In this document: positions 15,947 to 25,240 of the stretch, piece by piece
How positions within the stretch are numbered: position 1 is the stretch's first letter
Layout of the letters: every line of letters starts with the position of its first letter
From: Mycobacterium sp.
GTDB lineage: Bacteria > Actinomycetota > Actinomycetes > Mycobacteriales > Mycobacteriaceae
DNA length: 63,955 bases
NCBI RefSeq assembly: GCF_025965855.1
Contig: NZ_JAOPWB010000301.1
Span: forward strand, 1 to 63,955
Reading direction: 5' to 3'
Translations under genes and position numbers: made by a program
The notes under the pieces: model-generated
What the model was told of the DNA's origin: nothing
The model's input: the letters and a program-made list of their open reading frames with translations, nothing else
Databases searched by the model: none

Positions 15947-17148
15947 CGCCGCTGGAGGGCATCCGCGTCCTGGAAGTCGCCATGTACGGGTTCGTCCCGT
16001 CGGCGGGTGCCGTGCTGGCCGAGTGGGGGGCCGACGTGGTCAAGGTGGAGCACGCCGTGACCGGCGACCCACAACGCGGGCTCCGGCAGACCGGCATGTT
16101 GCGCGTCGAGGGTGACCCCAATCCGAACATCGAACACGCCAACCGCGGCAAGCGCAGCATCGGACTGGACATGTCGGTGCCCGAGGGCAAGGAAGTGCTG
16201 CATGAGCTGGCCCGCCGGTCCGACGTCTTCTTGACCAGTTTTCTGCCCGATGCCCGCCGCAAGTTCGGCATCGATGTAGACGACATTCGGGCGGTGAACC
16301 CGAAGATCGTCTACGCCCGCGGGAGCGCGCTCGGCCCCCGCGGCGAAGAGGCGGCCAAGGGCGGCTACGACATGACCGCCTTCTGGTGCCGGGCCGGAAC
16401 CGCCGCGACCATCACGCCGTCGGGAATGCCCGGCATGATCGCGCCGCCCGGACCGGCATACGGCGACACCATCTCCGGTACGAACCTCGCCGGCGGGATC
16501 GCGGCGGCGTTGCTCAAGCGCGAACGCACCGGCGAGCCGTCGGTCGTCGATGTGTCGCTGCTGGGTAGTGGCTTCTGGTCGATGGGACATACGGTTGCTT
16601 TGACGAAGCATCTGGGCCAGCGGCTGGAAGCGCCGCCGCCCGGTGTGCACGGCGCGCCGAATAATCCGTTGGTCGGGCTATACACCACGTCCGACGGCCG
16701 CTACATCTCCTTCGTGATGATGCAGCCCACCAAGTTTTGGGCCGACGTGTGCCGGCACGTCGATGTCCCGGAGCTGGCCGACGATCCCCGCTTCGCCACC
16801 GTCGAGACAATCGCCGCCAACACCGCGGATGCGGTCGAGATCTTGACCAAGGTGATCGCAACCCGCACGCTTGCCGAGTGGAGCGAACGGTTTGCCACGC
16901 TGGCCGGGCCATGGGCGCCCGTGCAGGACACCTTGCAGGCGGTCGACGACGCGCAGATTCGAGCCAACGAGTACCTGGTTCGCGCGGGTGAACTGGATTT
17001 GGTCGCCAATCCGGTCCAGTTCGATGTCACCGCGCCGCACACCGGCCCGGCGCCGGGATTCGCCGAGCAGACCGACGAGATCCTGATGGAAATCGGACTC
17101 GATTGGGACCGCATCATCGAACTCAAGACGGCCGGCGCCGTCACCTAG
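15943..17148 (+). CDS. CoA transferase, CaiB/BaiF family (class III)
   Basis: This 401-residue protein shows the class III CoA-transferase pattern: LEGIRVLEVAMYGFVPSAGAVLAEWGADVVKVE at the start, NRGKRSIGLDM near residue 65 and a catalytic aspartate in GGYDMTAFWCRAG (about 140). Such enzymes move CoA from a donor such as succinyl-CoA to a carboxylic acid. Its ATG overlaps the stop of the aldehyde dehydrogenase, so the two probably act in series: aldehyde to acid to acyl-CoA. A racemase activity, as in the related gene at 45097, is possible but the specific GHD motif is absent. Confidence 0.9.
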   Translation: MTPLEGIRVLEVAMYGFVPSAGAVLAEWGADVVKVEHAVTGDPQRGLRQTGMLRVEGDPNPNIEHANRGKRSIGLDMSVPEGKEVLHELARRSDVFLTSFLPDARRKFGIDVDDIRAVNPKIVYARGSALGPRGEEAAKGGYDMTAFWCRAGTAATITPSGMPGMIAPPGPAYGDTISGTNLAGGIAAALLKRERTGEPSVVDVSLLGSGFWSMGHTVALTKHLGQRLEAPPPGVHGAPNNPLVGLYTTSDGRYISFVMMQPTKFWADVCRHVDVPELADDPRFATVETIAANTADAVEILTKVIATRTLAEWSERFATLAGPWAPVQDTLQAVDDAQIRANEYLVRAGELDLVANPVQFDVTAPHTGPAPGFAEQTDEILMEIGLDWDRIIELKTAGAVT

Positions 17149-17462
17149 GGACCGGAGTTGCCTGAGATGTCCAAGTCGAACACGGACTGTCCGATAACGG
17201 TTTTAAATTTTTCGTTCCACCGGGACGCGGCATGAGTCATAATCGCCGGACGCTTCAAGGCGTGGGGCCCCTCGTTTTGGAGCGCCAACTCACGCGACAG
17301 AACGGAGGTGTGGCGTGGGGATGGTAGCGGTTGTCACACCGGAGGTGAATTCCGGAATGTGGCTGTCCGCTACGCATTTCGCGGTCGACTCTACGAATTC
17401 GTGGCCGGCTCGGCCGATTTTTCAGACTGTCGGTCTCGTGATGCCAGGAGGATTCGAGACAC
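17149..17462. other. Intergenic region upstream of the yrbE-mce operon
   Basis: The 314 bases hold no convincing gene. An AT-rich patch (AACGGTTTTAAATTTTTCG, about 17198-17216) stands out and may be promoter or terminator DNA. Weak inverted arms (CCGGA at 17340 and TCCGG at 17352) are present. An AGGAGG lies 13 bases before the yrbEA start, slightly farther than usual. The mce operon promoter is expected here; no GAGAAT-type repeat was found. Confidence 0.5.
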
Positions 17463-18281
17463 ATGGCAGATAAGAGTGCCGACCACTGGTCACCGGGATT
17501 GCCTCCGCTGAAACTGAAATTGGACCTGTCTGGGCCCTTGCAGGCGGTCGGGGGTTTATTTGCGATGTCGGCGGACGCGATCAAGTTCGCGTTCCGCCGG
17601 CCCTTCCAAGGGCGCGAGTTCCTGGAACAGGCTTGGTTTATCGCCCGAGTTGCGCTGGCGCCGACATTGTTGGTGGCCATCCCGTTTACCACGCTGATCA
17701 GTTTTACGCTCAACATCCTCTTGCGTGAACTCGGTGCTGCCGACTTGTCGGGTGCCGGGGCGGCGTTTGGTGCGGTCACCCAGGTCGGCCCGGTAGTGAC
17801 CGTGTTGATTGTCGCCGGTGCGGGTGCGACGGCTATATGCGCGGATCTGGGCTCGCGTACCATCCGCGAAGAAATCGACGCTATGGAGGTGCTGGGCATT
17901 AACCCGGTGCAACGCTTGGTCACGCCTCGAATGCTGGCCTCCGGGCTGGTGGCGTTGCTGCTGAATAGCCTGGTGTGCATCATCGGCATTGTGGGCGGCT
18001 ACGTCTTTTCGGTGTTCGTCCAAGACGTCAATCCGGGTGCGTTCGCCGCGGGGATCACCCTGCTGACGGGCGTACCCGAAGTAATCATTTCCTGTGTCAA
18101 GGCAGCGCTTTTCGGCCTTATCGCGGGATTGGTCGCCTGCTATCGCGGCCTGATCATCAGCGGCGGGGGCGCCAAGGCCGTCGGCAACGCGGCGAACGAA
18201 ACGGTGGTCTACGCCTTCATGTCGCTGTTCGTGGTAAACGTCTTGGTCACCGCGATCGGCATCAAGATGACGGCGAAGTGA
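17463..18281 (+). CDS. yrbEA: YrbEA, permease subunit of an Mce lipid transporter
   Basis: This 272-residue integral membrane protein has about five to six helices and the MlaE/YrbE family signature in the middle (GAGATAICADLGSRTIREEIDAMEVLGINPVQRLVTPR), where the EExDAMxxLG helix would contact the MceG ATPase. It starts the eight-gene yrbEA-yrbEB-mceA-F operon. Two YrbE proteins form the inner-membrane permease, driven by MceG, which is encoded elsewhere in mycobacterial genomes. Numbering of this mce locus (1-8) cannot be assigned from the sequence alone. Confidence 0.95.
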   Translation: MADKSADHWSPGLPPLKLKLDLSGPLQAVGGLFAMSADAIKFAFRRPFQGREFLEQAWFIARVALAPTLLVAIPFTTLISFTLNILLRELGAADLSGAGAAFGAVTQVGPVVTVLIVAGAGATAICADLGSRTIREEIDAMEVLGINPVQRLVTPRMLASGLVALLLNSLVCIIGIVGGYVFSVFVQDVNPGAFAAGITLLTGVPEVIISCVKAALFGLIAGLVACYRGLIISGGGAKAVGNAANETVVYAFMSLFVVNVLVTAIGIKMTAK

Positions 18282-18297
18282 CGGCGGGAAGACGCGA

Positions 18298-19146
18298 ATG
18301 ATAACGCTGCGAGCCACCTATCCCAGGCTCTTCGGTCAACTCGAGCGGCCTGTCGGCACGTTAAGCCGAATCGGCGATCACACGCTCTTCTACGGGAAGG
18401 CGCTAGCCGCTGCACCATTCGCGGCGGTGCACTACCGCCGCGAAGTGATTCGGTTGATCGCCGAGATCAGCATGGGCGCGGGCGCTTTGGCGATGGTCGG
18501 CGGCACGGTGGTGATCGTCGGGTTTTTGACTCTCGCCACGGGCGGCGTGCTGGCGGTGCAAGGGTATTCGTCACTGGGCAATATCGGCATCGAGGCGCTG
18601 ACCGGCTTTTTGGCCGCGTTCATCAACGTGCGGATCTCGGCGCCGGTGGTCGTCGGGATCGGGCTGGCGGCAACCTTCGGGGCCGGGGTGACGGCTCAGC
18701 TCGGTGCGATGCGGATCAACGAAGAGATCGACGCGCTGGAAAGCATGGCTATTCGCCCGATTTCGTACCTGGTCAGTACCCGAATCTTGGCCGGGATGCT
18801 CGCGATCACGCCGTTGTACAGCATCGCTGTCATCCTGTCGTTCGTCGCGAGCCAGTTCACCACGACGTTTTTGCTCGGGCAGTCTTCCGGTCTGTACGAG
18901 CACTACTTCGACACGTTCCTGAACCCGATCGATTTGTTGTGGTCTTTCCTGCAAGCCATCCTTATGGCACTCACTGTCTTGCTGATCCACACTTATTACG
19001 GCTATTTCGCTTCCGGTGGACCAGCGGGTGTCGGCGTGGCGACAGGAAACGCGGTGCGCACCTCGCTCATCGTCGTGGTTTCGGTGACGCTACTGGTCTC
19101 GCTGTCTATTTACGGTAGCAACGGCAACTTCAACCTGTCGGGATAG
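18298..19146 (+). CDS. yrbEB: YrbEB, second permease subunit of an Mce lipid transporter
   Basis: This 282-residue membrane protein follows yrbEA by 16 bp. The family signature is visible as GAGVTAQLGAMRINEEIDALESMAIRPISYLVSTR (about residues 125-160), with helices before and after it. Together with YrbEA it would form the heterodimeric permease. The C-terminal GPAGVGVATGNAVRTS loop is typical of YrbEB proteins, which end in a last membrane helix and a short tail. Confidence 0.95.
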   Translation: MITLRATYPRLFGQLERPVGTLSRIGDHTLFYGKALAAAPFAAVHYRREVIRLIAEISMGAGALAMVGGTVVIVGFLTLATGGVLAVQGYSSLGNIGIEALTGFLAAFINVRISAPVVVGIGLAATFGAGVTAQLGAMRINEEIDALESMAIRPISYLVSTRILAGMLAITPLYSIAVILSFVASQFTTTFLLGQSSGLYEHYFDTFLNPIDLLWSFLQAILMALTVLLIHTYYGYFASGGPAGVGVATGNAVRTSLIVVVSVTLLVSLSIYGSNGNFNLSG

Positions 19147-19166
19147 GCGACGATGGAAACAGGAAA

Positions 19167-20444
19167 GTGACGCGAAATCTCGGGCCGGGTCCCATCCATC
19201 GGTCCGAAACCACCAGTGCGGCAGGGCCGATCCGCGCCAGGCCGGGGCAGCACTTCGGTGCCCGATCATACGCACGCCCGTTGGCCGGCCTGGCCACCAT
19301 TGCGGTGATCGCGGCCATCTTCGCGCTCGCGGTGGGCCTGTTCCAAGGCAGCTTCAACGACACCGTGCCAGTGACGGTGTTGTCGCCGCGTGCCGGCCTG
19401 GTGATGAACCCGGATGCCAAGGTGAAGTTGCGCGGGGTGCAGGTGGGCAAGGTCGCCTCGATCGAATCGCTGCCGAATGGGCAAGCGGCTCTTCACCTGG
19501 CTATGTACCCGTCGGAGTTGCGTTTCATTCCCGCCAACGTGCTCGTCGACATCACGTCATCAACGGTGTTCGGCGCCAAGTTCGTCGAACTGTTGGCACC
19601 CGCCGAGCCCTCGGTCCAGCGGCTCCACGCCGGCCAGACGCTCGAGGGCCAGCACGTCATGGTCGAAATCAACACGGTGTTCCAGCAACTGGTGTCGGTG
19701 CTGGCCCAGATCGACCCTGCGAAGCTGAACGAGTCACTGGGCGCGTTGGCGCAAGCGTTCAGTGGACGGGGCCCACAGCTGGGCCAGTCGCTGAGCGACT
19801 TGGATTCTTTCCTGGCCAGGCTGGAGCCGAGCCTTCCCGCATTGAGGCATGACCTCGCGGTCCTACCGGCGGTGTCCAACGCCTATGCCGACGCGGCGCC
19901 GAACCTGGTGAAGACCGCAGCTAACGCGACCCGGATCAGCAAGACGATTGTCGATGAGCAGCACAACCTGGATGCATTGCTGATCAGCGCGATCGGCCTG
20001 GCCGACATCGGCAACGATGTCTTGTCGACGAACCGCGAACCGCTGACGAATGTGCTGCATCTGCTGGTGCCGACCACCGATCTGACCAGCGAGTACCACG
20101 AGGTGTTCACCTGTGGTTTCGGCGGGCTGATAAACGTAGCGCACGGTCCGCCGTTGTCGGAACCGAGCATCAACATATCGGCGAGTCTCACTTGGGGCGG
20201 CGAGCGTTATCGGTATCCGACGAACCTGCCCAAGGTTGCCGCGACCGGCGGCCCGAGGTGCATGGGTCTGCCGAATCTGCCGTTCAACTCGGCTCCGCAG
20301 CAACTGATTACCGATATCGGCGCCGACCCGGTGGGGTACGGAAACCCACAGCTGCTGATCAACTCCGATCTCCTCAAACAGCTGTTGTACGGACCGATCG
20401 CCGGCCCGCCACGCAACTCCATTGGGATCGGACAACCCGGATGA
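19167..20444 (+). CDS. mceA: MceA family substrate-binding subunit
   Basis: This 425-residue protein starts at a GTG (19167). A basic leader of about 38 residues precedes one N-terminal membrane helix (about 39-58); the MCE domain follows (LSPRAGLVMNPDAKVKLRGVQVGKVASIE, about 72-100). A long helical region and a C-terminal part with paired cysteines (VFTCGFGG and GGPRCMG) complete it. MceA-F hexamers form the periplasmic tunnel for lipids. Its stop overlaps the mceB start (ATGA). Confidence 0.93.
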   Translation: MTRNLGPGPIHRSETTSAAGPIRARPGQHFGARSYARPLAGLATIAVIAAIFALAVGLFQGSFNDTVPVTVLSPRAGLVMNPDAKVKLRGVQVGKVASIESLPNGQAALHLAMYPSELRFIPANVLVDITSSTVFGAKFVELLAPAEPSVQRLHAGQTLEGQHVMVEINTVFQQLVSVLAQIDPAKLNESLGALAQAFSGRGPQLGQSLSDLDSFLARLEPSLPALRHDLAVLPAVSNAYADAAPNLVKTAANATRISKTIVDEQHNLDALLISAIGLADIGNDVLSTNREPLTNVLHLLVPTTDLTSEYHEVFTCGFGGLINVAHGPPLSEPSINISASLTWGGERYRYPTNLPKVAATGGPRCMGLPNLPFNSAPQQLITDIGADPVGYGNPQLLINSDLLKQLLYGPIAGPPRNSIGIGQPG

Positions 20445-21463
20445 GAACACGCGCCACGCTGATCAAGTTCGCGATCTTCGCGGTCGTGATGACGATGCTG
20501 ACCGCCTTTCTGTTCTTCATCTTCGGCCAGTACCGGACGGGTTCGACGACCGGGTATTCGGCGGTGTTCACCGACGTGTCGCGTCTCAAGCCGGGGCAGT
20601 CGGTGCGGGTCGCCGGGATCCGGGTGGGCACGGTCAATAGCGTTTCGCTGCAGCCGGACAAAAAAGTCGTGGTGAAGTTCGACGCCGACCGCAACGTCGT
20701 CCTCACCGAGGGCACCAAGGCGGCGGTTCGCTACCTCAACCTGGTGGGCGATCGCTACCTCGAACTCGTCGATGGTCCGGGCCCGACCAAGCCTCTGCCG
20801 GCCGGCGGTCAGATTCCCGTCAATCGCACCGCGCCGGCGCTTGACCTCGATCTGCTGCTCGGCGGACTGAAACCCGTTACCCAGGGCCTGAATGCGCGCG
20901 ATGTCAACGCGCTGACCTCAGGATTGTTGCAGGTCTTGCAGGGTCAAGGCGGGACCCTCGAATCGCTGTTCGCCAAGACGACGTCGTTTTCGAACGCCTT
21001 GGCCGACAACGATCAAACCGTGCAGCAACTGATCGACAACCTCAACATCGTGGTCGGCACGATCTCTAAGGACGGCACCAATTTCTCCGGCGCGGTCGAT
21101 CGCCTCGAGCGGCTTGTCAGCGGGCTTTCCGACGACCGCAACACGATCGGGTCCGCCATCGACGCCCTGGACAGCGGAACCGCCTCGCTGGCGGATCTGC
21201 TGAGCAGCGCGAGACCGCCGCTGTCCGGCACCATCGATCAGTTGAATCGCCTTGCGCCGATTCTCGATAACGACAAGGACCGCCTCGACGCCGCGATCGG
21301 GAAGGCGCCACAGAACTACCGCAAGCTGGTCCGGCTCGGCGCGAACGGCGCCACCATCCCGTACTACCTGTGCATGTTGGAACTGCGCGGCACGGATCTT
21401 CAGGGCAAGACGGTGAAAGCCCCCATATTTAGGTCAGATGCGGGAAGGTGCACGGAACCCTAA
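20441..21463 (+). CDS. mceB: MceB family subunit
   Basis: The ATG at 20441 overlaps the mceA stop, which fixes the start (340 residues). One N-terminal membrane helix (about 8-28) is followed by the MCE domain (AVFTDVSRLKPGQSVRVAGIRVGTVNSV), a helical needle region and a C-terminal pair of cysteines (YYLCMLEL, GRCTEP). MceB subunits are part of the same hetero-hexamer as MceA. The stop overlaps the mceC start (TAATG). Confidence 0.94.
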   Translation: MRTRATLIKFAIFAVVMTMLTAFLFFIFGQYRTGSTTGYSAVFTDVSRLKPGQSVRVAGIRVGTVNSVSLQPDKKVVVKFDADRNVVLTEGTKAAVRYLNLVGDRYLELVDGPGPTKPLPAGGQIPVNRTAPALDLDLLLGGLKPVTQGLNARDVNALTSGLLQVLQGQGGTLESLFAKTTSFSNALADNDQTVQQLIDNLNIVVGTISKDGTNFSGAVDRLERLVSGLSDDRNTIGSAIDALDSGTASLADLLSSARPPLSGTIDQLNRLAPILDNDKDRLDAAIGKAPQNYRKLVRLGANGATIPYYLCMLELRGTDLQGKTVKAPIFRSDAGRCTEP

Positions 21464-22581
21464 TGCTTAGGTATCGCGGAGCTGGGCTCGTCAAGGCCGG
21501 ACTCATCGGTGCGGCCCTGATAGCACTCGTCATCCTGGTCGGCCTGTCGCCTGACCGGTTCATCTCGTGGGCGACGATGGTCAGGTACCAGGCGCTGTTT
21601 TCGGAAGCCGGCGGCCTTGCGACGGGCAACCCCGTGACTGTGTCGGGGATGAAGGTCGGCACGGTGTCGGATGTGAAGCTGCGCCACGGTGATGCTCTGG
21701 TGACGTTCGTGGTGAAGGGCAACATCCTGCTCGGGTCGCAGACTTCCGCGCACATCCGCACCGGCACGCTCCTAGGCGAGCGGATGGTGACGTTGGAGTC
21801 CGCCGGCACCGGCACGATGCGTCCGATGGCTCTGATTCCCGTCTCGCGCACGTCTTCGCCTTACTCGCTGACGGAGGCGGTCAGCGACCTGACAACCGAC
21901 ACTGCCGGAACCAACACGACGGCGCTGAACCAGTCGTTGGACACGCTGTCGGCGACGCTTGACCAGATCGCACCCCAAATGGGGCCGGCCTTCGACGCAC
22001 TCACCCGGCTATCGCGCACCCTCAACAGTCGTAACAAGAACCTGGGCGAGCTATTCAAGAGTGCCGGCGACGTCACCGGGGTTCTTTCCGAACGCAGCCA
22101 GCAGGTCAACAAGCTCATCCTCAACTCCGACGATCTGCTCCAAGTCCTGGTGGCGCGCCGACAAGAGATCGTGGACCTGCTGGCCAACACGTCGGTGGTG
22201 GCCAAGCAGCTGACGGCATTGGTGCACGAGAACGAAAGCAAATTGGCACCGACGCTGGAGAGGCTGAATTCGGTGACCGCGATGCTGCAAAAGAACCGCG
22301 ACAACATCAGCAAAGCGCTGCCGGGTCTCGCCAAATTCGAGATCACGGTCGGTGAGGCGATCTCTAGCATGTACGCCTATTCGGCGTTCGTCCCGAACTT
22401 CCTTGCCCCGCAGATCTTCCAACCGTTCCTCGACTACCTCTGGGGATTCCGCACCTTCGACACGACTCGCGGTCCGGGCTATCCTTCGCCGGTACCTCGG
22501 TCGCTGATTCCCTGGCCGTACAACGGTATTCCGGTATGCCCTGGCTGTACCTTGGGCGGCCGGGTCGGAGGATCGCAGTGA
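21463..22581 (+). CDS. mceC: MceC family subunit
   Basis: The start is set at ATG 21463, sharing one base with the mceB stop, giving 372 residues. The N-terminal helix (about 12-30) leads into an MCE domain (LFSEAGGLATGNPVTVSGMKVGTVSDVKL). A long helical region follows, then a short C-terminal segment with an ICPGC-like cysteine pair (PVCPGCTLGG). It is coupled to mceD by a GTGA overlap. A six-gene mceA-F set is the normal complement, and this is the third. Confidence 0.93.
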   Translation: MLRYRGAGLVKAGLIGAALIALVILVGLSPDRFISWATMVRYQALFSEAGGLATGNPVTVSGMKVGTVSDVKLRHGDALVTFVVKGNILLGSQTSAHIRTGTLLGERMVTLESAGTGTMRPMALIPVSRTSSPYSLTEAVSDLTTDTAGTNTTALNQSLDTLSATLDQIAPQMGPAFDALTRLSRTLNSRNKNLGELFKSAGDVTGVLSERSQQVNKLILNSDDLLQVLVARRQEIVDLLANTSVVAKQLTALVHENESKLAPTLERLNSVTAMLQKNRDNISKALPGLAKFEITVGEAISSMYAYSAFVPNFLAPQIFQPFLDYLWGFRTFDTTRGPGYPSPVPRSLIPWPYNGIPVCPGCTLGGRVGGSQ

Positions 22582-24005
22582 CGTCCGGGATCCCCCGCAA
22601 CAGGTTGACGGCCGTGGCGGCGGTTGCCCTGGTCGCGCTCATCGTTGCCGGCGCTGCCGTGCTCATCCGCAATACGTTCTTCGGCTCACAGACGATTACC
22701 GCATATTTCACCACCGCCACCGCGATCTACCCCAATGACGAGGTGCGCGTCTCGGGTGTCAAAGTCGGCCGTGTCAAATCGATTCAGCCGCAGGGCACAC
22801 ACGCCAAGATGACCCTCAAGGTCGACCACGGCGTGCCCATTCCGGCGGATGCGAAGGCGATCATCGTCGCATCGAATCTGGTGTCAGCCCGCTACATCCA
22901 ACTCTCGCCGGCCTATCGAGACAGTGGGCCGGTCATGCGCGACGGGGCAGTCATACCGGTCGAAAGGACCGCAGTGCCCGTCGAGTGGGACGAGGTCAAA
23001 ACCCAGTTGATGCGGCTGGCAACGGATTTGGGACCCAAGAGTGGCGTATCGGGCACGTCGGTGGGCCGGTTCATCGACAGCGCCGCCAATGCGCTCGACG
23101 GCAACGGCGAGAAGCTCCGGCAAACACTCGGTCAACTGTCAGGAGTGGGCCGGATCCTCGCCAACGGTAGCGGCAACATCGTCGACATCATCAAGAACCT
23201 GCAGACCTTCGTCGGCGCGCTGCGCGACAGCAACGTACAGATCGTGCAGTTCAACGACCGCTTGGCCACGCTCACCGGCGTGGTCGACGACAGTAAATCC
23301 GACCTGGACGCGGCGCTGACCGATCTGTCGACGGCGGTCGGCGAGGTGCAGCGATTCATCGCCGGGACGCGCGACCAGACCAGCGAACAGATTGCCCGAT
23401 TGGCCGATCTCACGCAGGTCCTGGTCGACAAGCACATGGCTCTGGAAAATATTCTGCACGGCGCGCCGAACGCGCTGGGCAACTTCTTCAACGACTACAA
23501 CGCCGACACCGGAACCATTGTGGGCGGGTTCGGGATCATGAACTTCGCGAATCCCACCTTTTCGGGGTTGCTGGCTCCCATACCCGTGCCCGGCTGCACG
23601 GCGGTCGGCGCCATCGAGAACGTCACCGCGGTTGAATCGGGCAAGCTGTGCGCCCTGTTCCTCGGTCCCGGGCTGCGGGTGCTCAACTTCAACAGTCTGC
23701 CGATTCCCATCAACATCTTCCTGCAGAAGTCGATAGACCCTTCCAAGATCCTCTACAGCGAACCGCGCCTGGCACCCGGCGGCGAGGGCCCGAAACCCGG
23801 ACCACCCGAGATCCCGCCCGCGGTATCGGCCTACACCGGCTTGCCCGGTGATCCCGTGGGACCGCCCGGGGCGGTGCCACCCGCGCGGATACCGGGCGCC
23901 GCGATGCCGCTGCCGCCCCCGCCGTCGACACCGATGCCACCACCACCGCCCCCCGCGGCGAGCGTGTCAGACATGCTGCTGCCAGCCGAAGGGCCACAAC
24001 GATGA
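22578..24005 (+). CDS. mceD: MceD family subunit
   Basis: A GTG at 22578 behind GGAGGA overlaps the mceC stop and gives 475 residues. One N-terminal helix (about 9-29) is followed by the MCE domain (YFTTATAIYPNDEVRVSGVKVGRVKSIQ), a long helical section and a proline-rich C-terminal tail of about 70 residues (runs of P with A, G and M). Proline-rich tails are common in MceC, D and F proteins and may reach into the cell wall. The stop overlaps the mceE start (ATGA). Confidence 0.93.
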   Translation: MTSGIPRNRLTAVAAVALVALIVAGAAVLIRNTFFGSQTITAYFTTATAIYPNDEVRVSGVKVGRVKSIQPQGTHAKMTLKVDHGVPIPADAKAIIVASNLVSARYIQLSPAYRDSGPVMRDGAVIPVERTAVPVEWDEVKTQLMRLATDLGPKSGVSGTSVGRFIDSAANALDGNGEKLRQTLGQLSGVGRILANGSGNIVDIIKNLQTFVGALRDSNVQIVQFNDRLATLTGVVDDSKSDLDAALTDLSTAVGEVQRFIAGTRDQTSEQIARLADLTQVLVDKHMALENILHGAPNALGNFFNDYNADTGTIVGGFGIMNFANPTFSGLLAPIPVPGCTAVGAIENVTAVESGKLCALFLGPGLRVLNFNSLPIPINIFLQKSIDPSKILYSEPRLAPGGEGPKPGPPEIPPAVSAYTGLPGDPVGPPGAVPPARIPGAAMPLPPPPSTPMPPPPPPAASVSDMLLPAEGPQR

Positions 24006-25240
24006 TCGCCAGGGTTGCGGCTCGGCGCGTGTTCGCCGTCGGCTGTTGCGTGGTGTTGACGGCGACGGGATGCGCATTCCACGGCCTTAATTCGCTACCA
24101 CTGCCCGGCGCGGTCGGACGTGGGCCGAGCGCCAACATCTACCACGTCGAACTCCCGAATGTCGGTACGATGGAGTCGAATTCGCCCGTGATGATCGATG
24201 ACGTCATCGTCGGCAGTGTCGGCGCGATGAGGGTGCAAGGCTGGCACGCCGACGTCGAGATCTCGATAAAGCACGATGTCGTCGTCCCGGCCAACGTGGT
24301 AGCCACCGTCGGTCAGACCAGCCTGCTGGGGTCGATGCATGTGGAGCTCAATACGCCACTCGGCCAACAGGGAAGCGGACGGCTGCAGCCGGGCGCCACC
24401 ATCCCGCTCAGTCGGTCATCGGCATACCCGTCGACAGAGCAGACGCTGTCGTCGCTCGGGGCGGTCGTCAACGGCGGGGGACTGGGACAGATCGGGGAGA
24501 TCATTCACAACTTCTCCGCCGCCCTGTCCGGGCGTGAGGGCGCCGTACGCGATCTGCTTACTCGCCTCGACACGTTCGTCGGAACACTGGACCAACAGCG
24601 GGACAACATCGTCGACTCCATCCAGGCGCTGAACCGGCTCGCCGGCGCATTCGCCGACCAACGCGACGTTCTCACCCAGGCGCTGCAGAAGATACCGCCC
24701 GCGCTCGATGTGCTGATCAAGGAGCGGCCGCGCCTGACGGCCGCCCTGGACAAGCTTCGCGTCTTCAGCAACACCGCCACCCGGTTGATCAACGACTCTC
24801 AGGCCGACCTGGTCAAGAATCTCCAAAACCTGGAGCCGACCATCCGCGCGCTCGCCGACGTCGGACCGGAGCTCGGCACGGCGCTCGCGGCGGGATTCGT
24901 GTTCCCGTTCAACCAGAACTTCGTCGACCGAGCGGTCCGAGGAGACTACTTCAACCTGCATGTCGATTTGGACCTGTCGATTCCACGGCTCAAGCGAGGA
25001 CTGCTGCTGGGGACTCACTGGGGGCAGCTGGACCAGCCGTTGGTACCGGCGCCCGGGGACCCGTATTACTTGAATTACACACACGATCCGATGCATGACT
25101 CCGTTAGGCCACCGTGGGTCGACCCGGCGAGCCTCCCTCCGCTGCCCGGGCCTCCGCCGGGTGTCGCCCCGCAGCCTGCCGCGGGTCTCGGTCAAACGCC
25201 ACCGCCCGCAGAGGCACCTCCGATGGGGGCGGGTGGATAG
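24002..25240 (+). CDS. mceE: MceE family lipoprotein subunit
   Basis: This 412-residue protein has a lipobox (L-T-A-T-G-C24), so the mature protein would be acylated at C24, the standard property of MceE (Lpr) proteins. The MCE domain (VELPNVGTMESNSPVMIDDVIVGSVGAMRV) and a helical region follow, with a short proline-rich end. The next gene begins directly after the stop codon. Lipid anchoring may stabilise the assembled Mce complex in the periplasm. Confidence 0.94.
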   Translation: MIARVAARRVFAVGCCVVLTATGCAFHGLNSLPLPGAVGRGPSANIYHVELPNVGTMESNSPVMIDDVIVGSVGAMRVQGWHADVEISIKHDVVVPANVVATVGQTSLLGSMHVELNTPLGQQGSGRLQPGATIPLSRSSAYPSTEQTLSSLGAVVNGGGLGQIGEIIHNFSAALSGREGAVRDLLTRLDTFVGTLDQQRDNIVDSIQALNRLAGAFADQRDVLTQALQKIPPALDVLIKERPRLTAALDKLRVFSNTATRLINDSQADLVKNLQNLEPTIRALADVGPELGTALAAGFVFPFNQNFVDRAVRGDYFNLHVDLDLSIPRLKRGLLLGTHWGQLDQPLVPAPGDPYYLNYTHDPMHDSVRPPWVDPASLPPLPGPPPGVAPQPAAGLGQTPPPAEAPPMGAGG

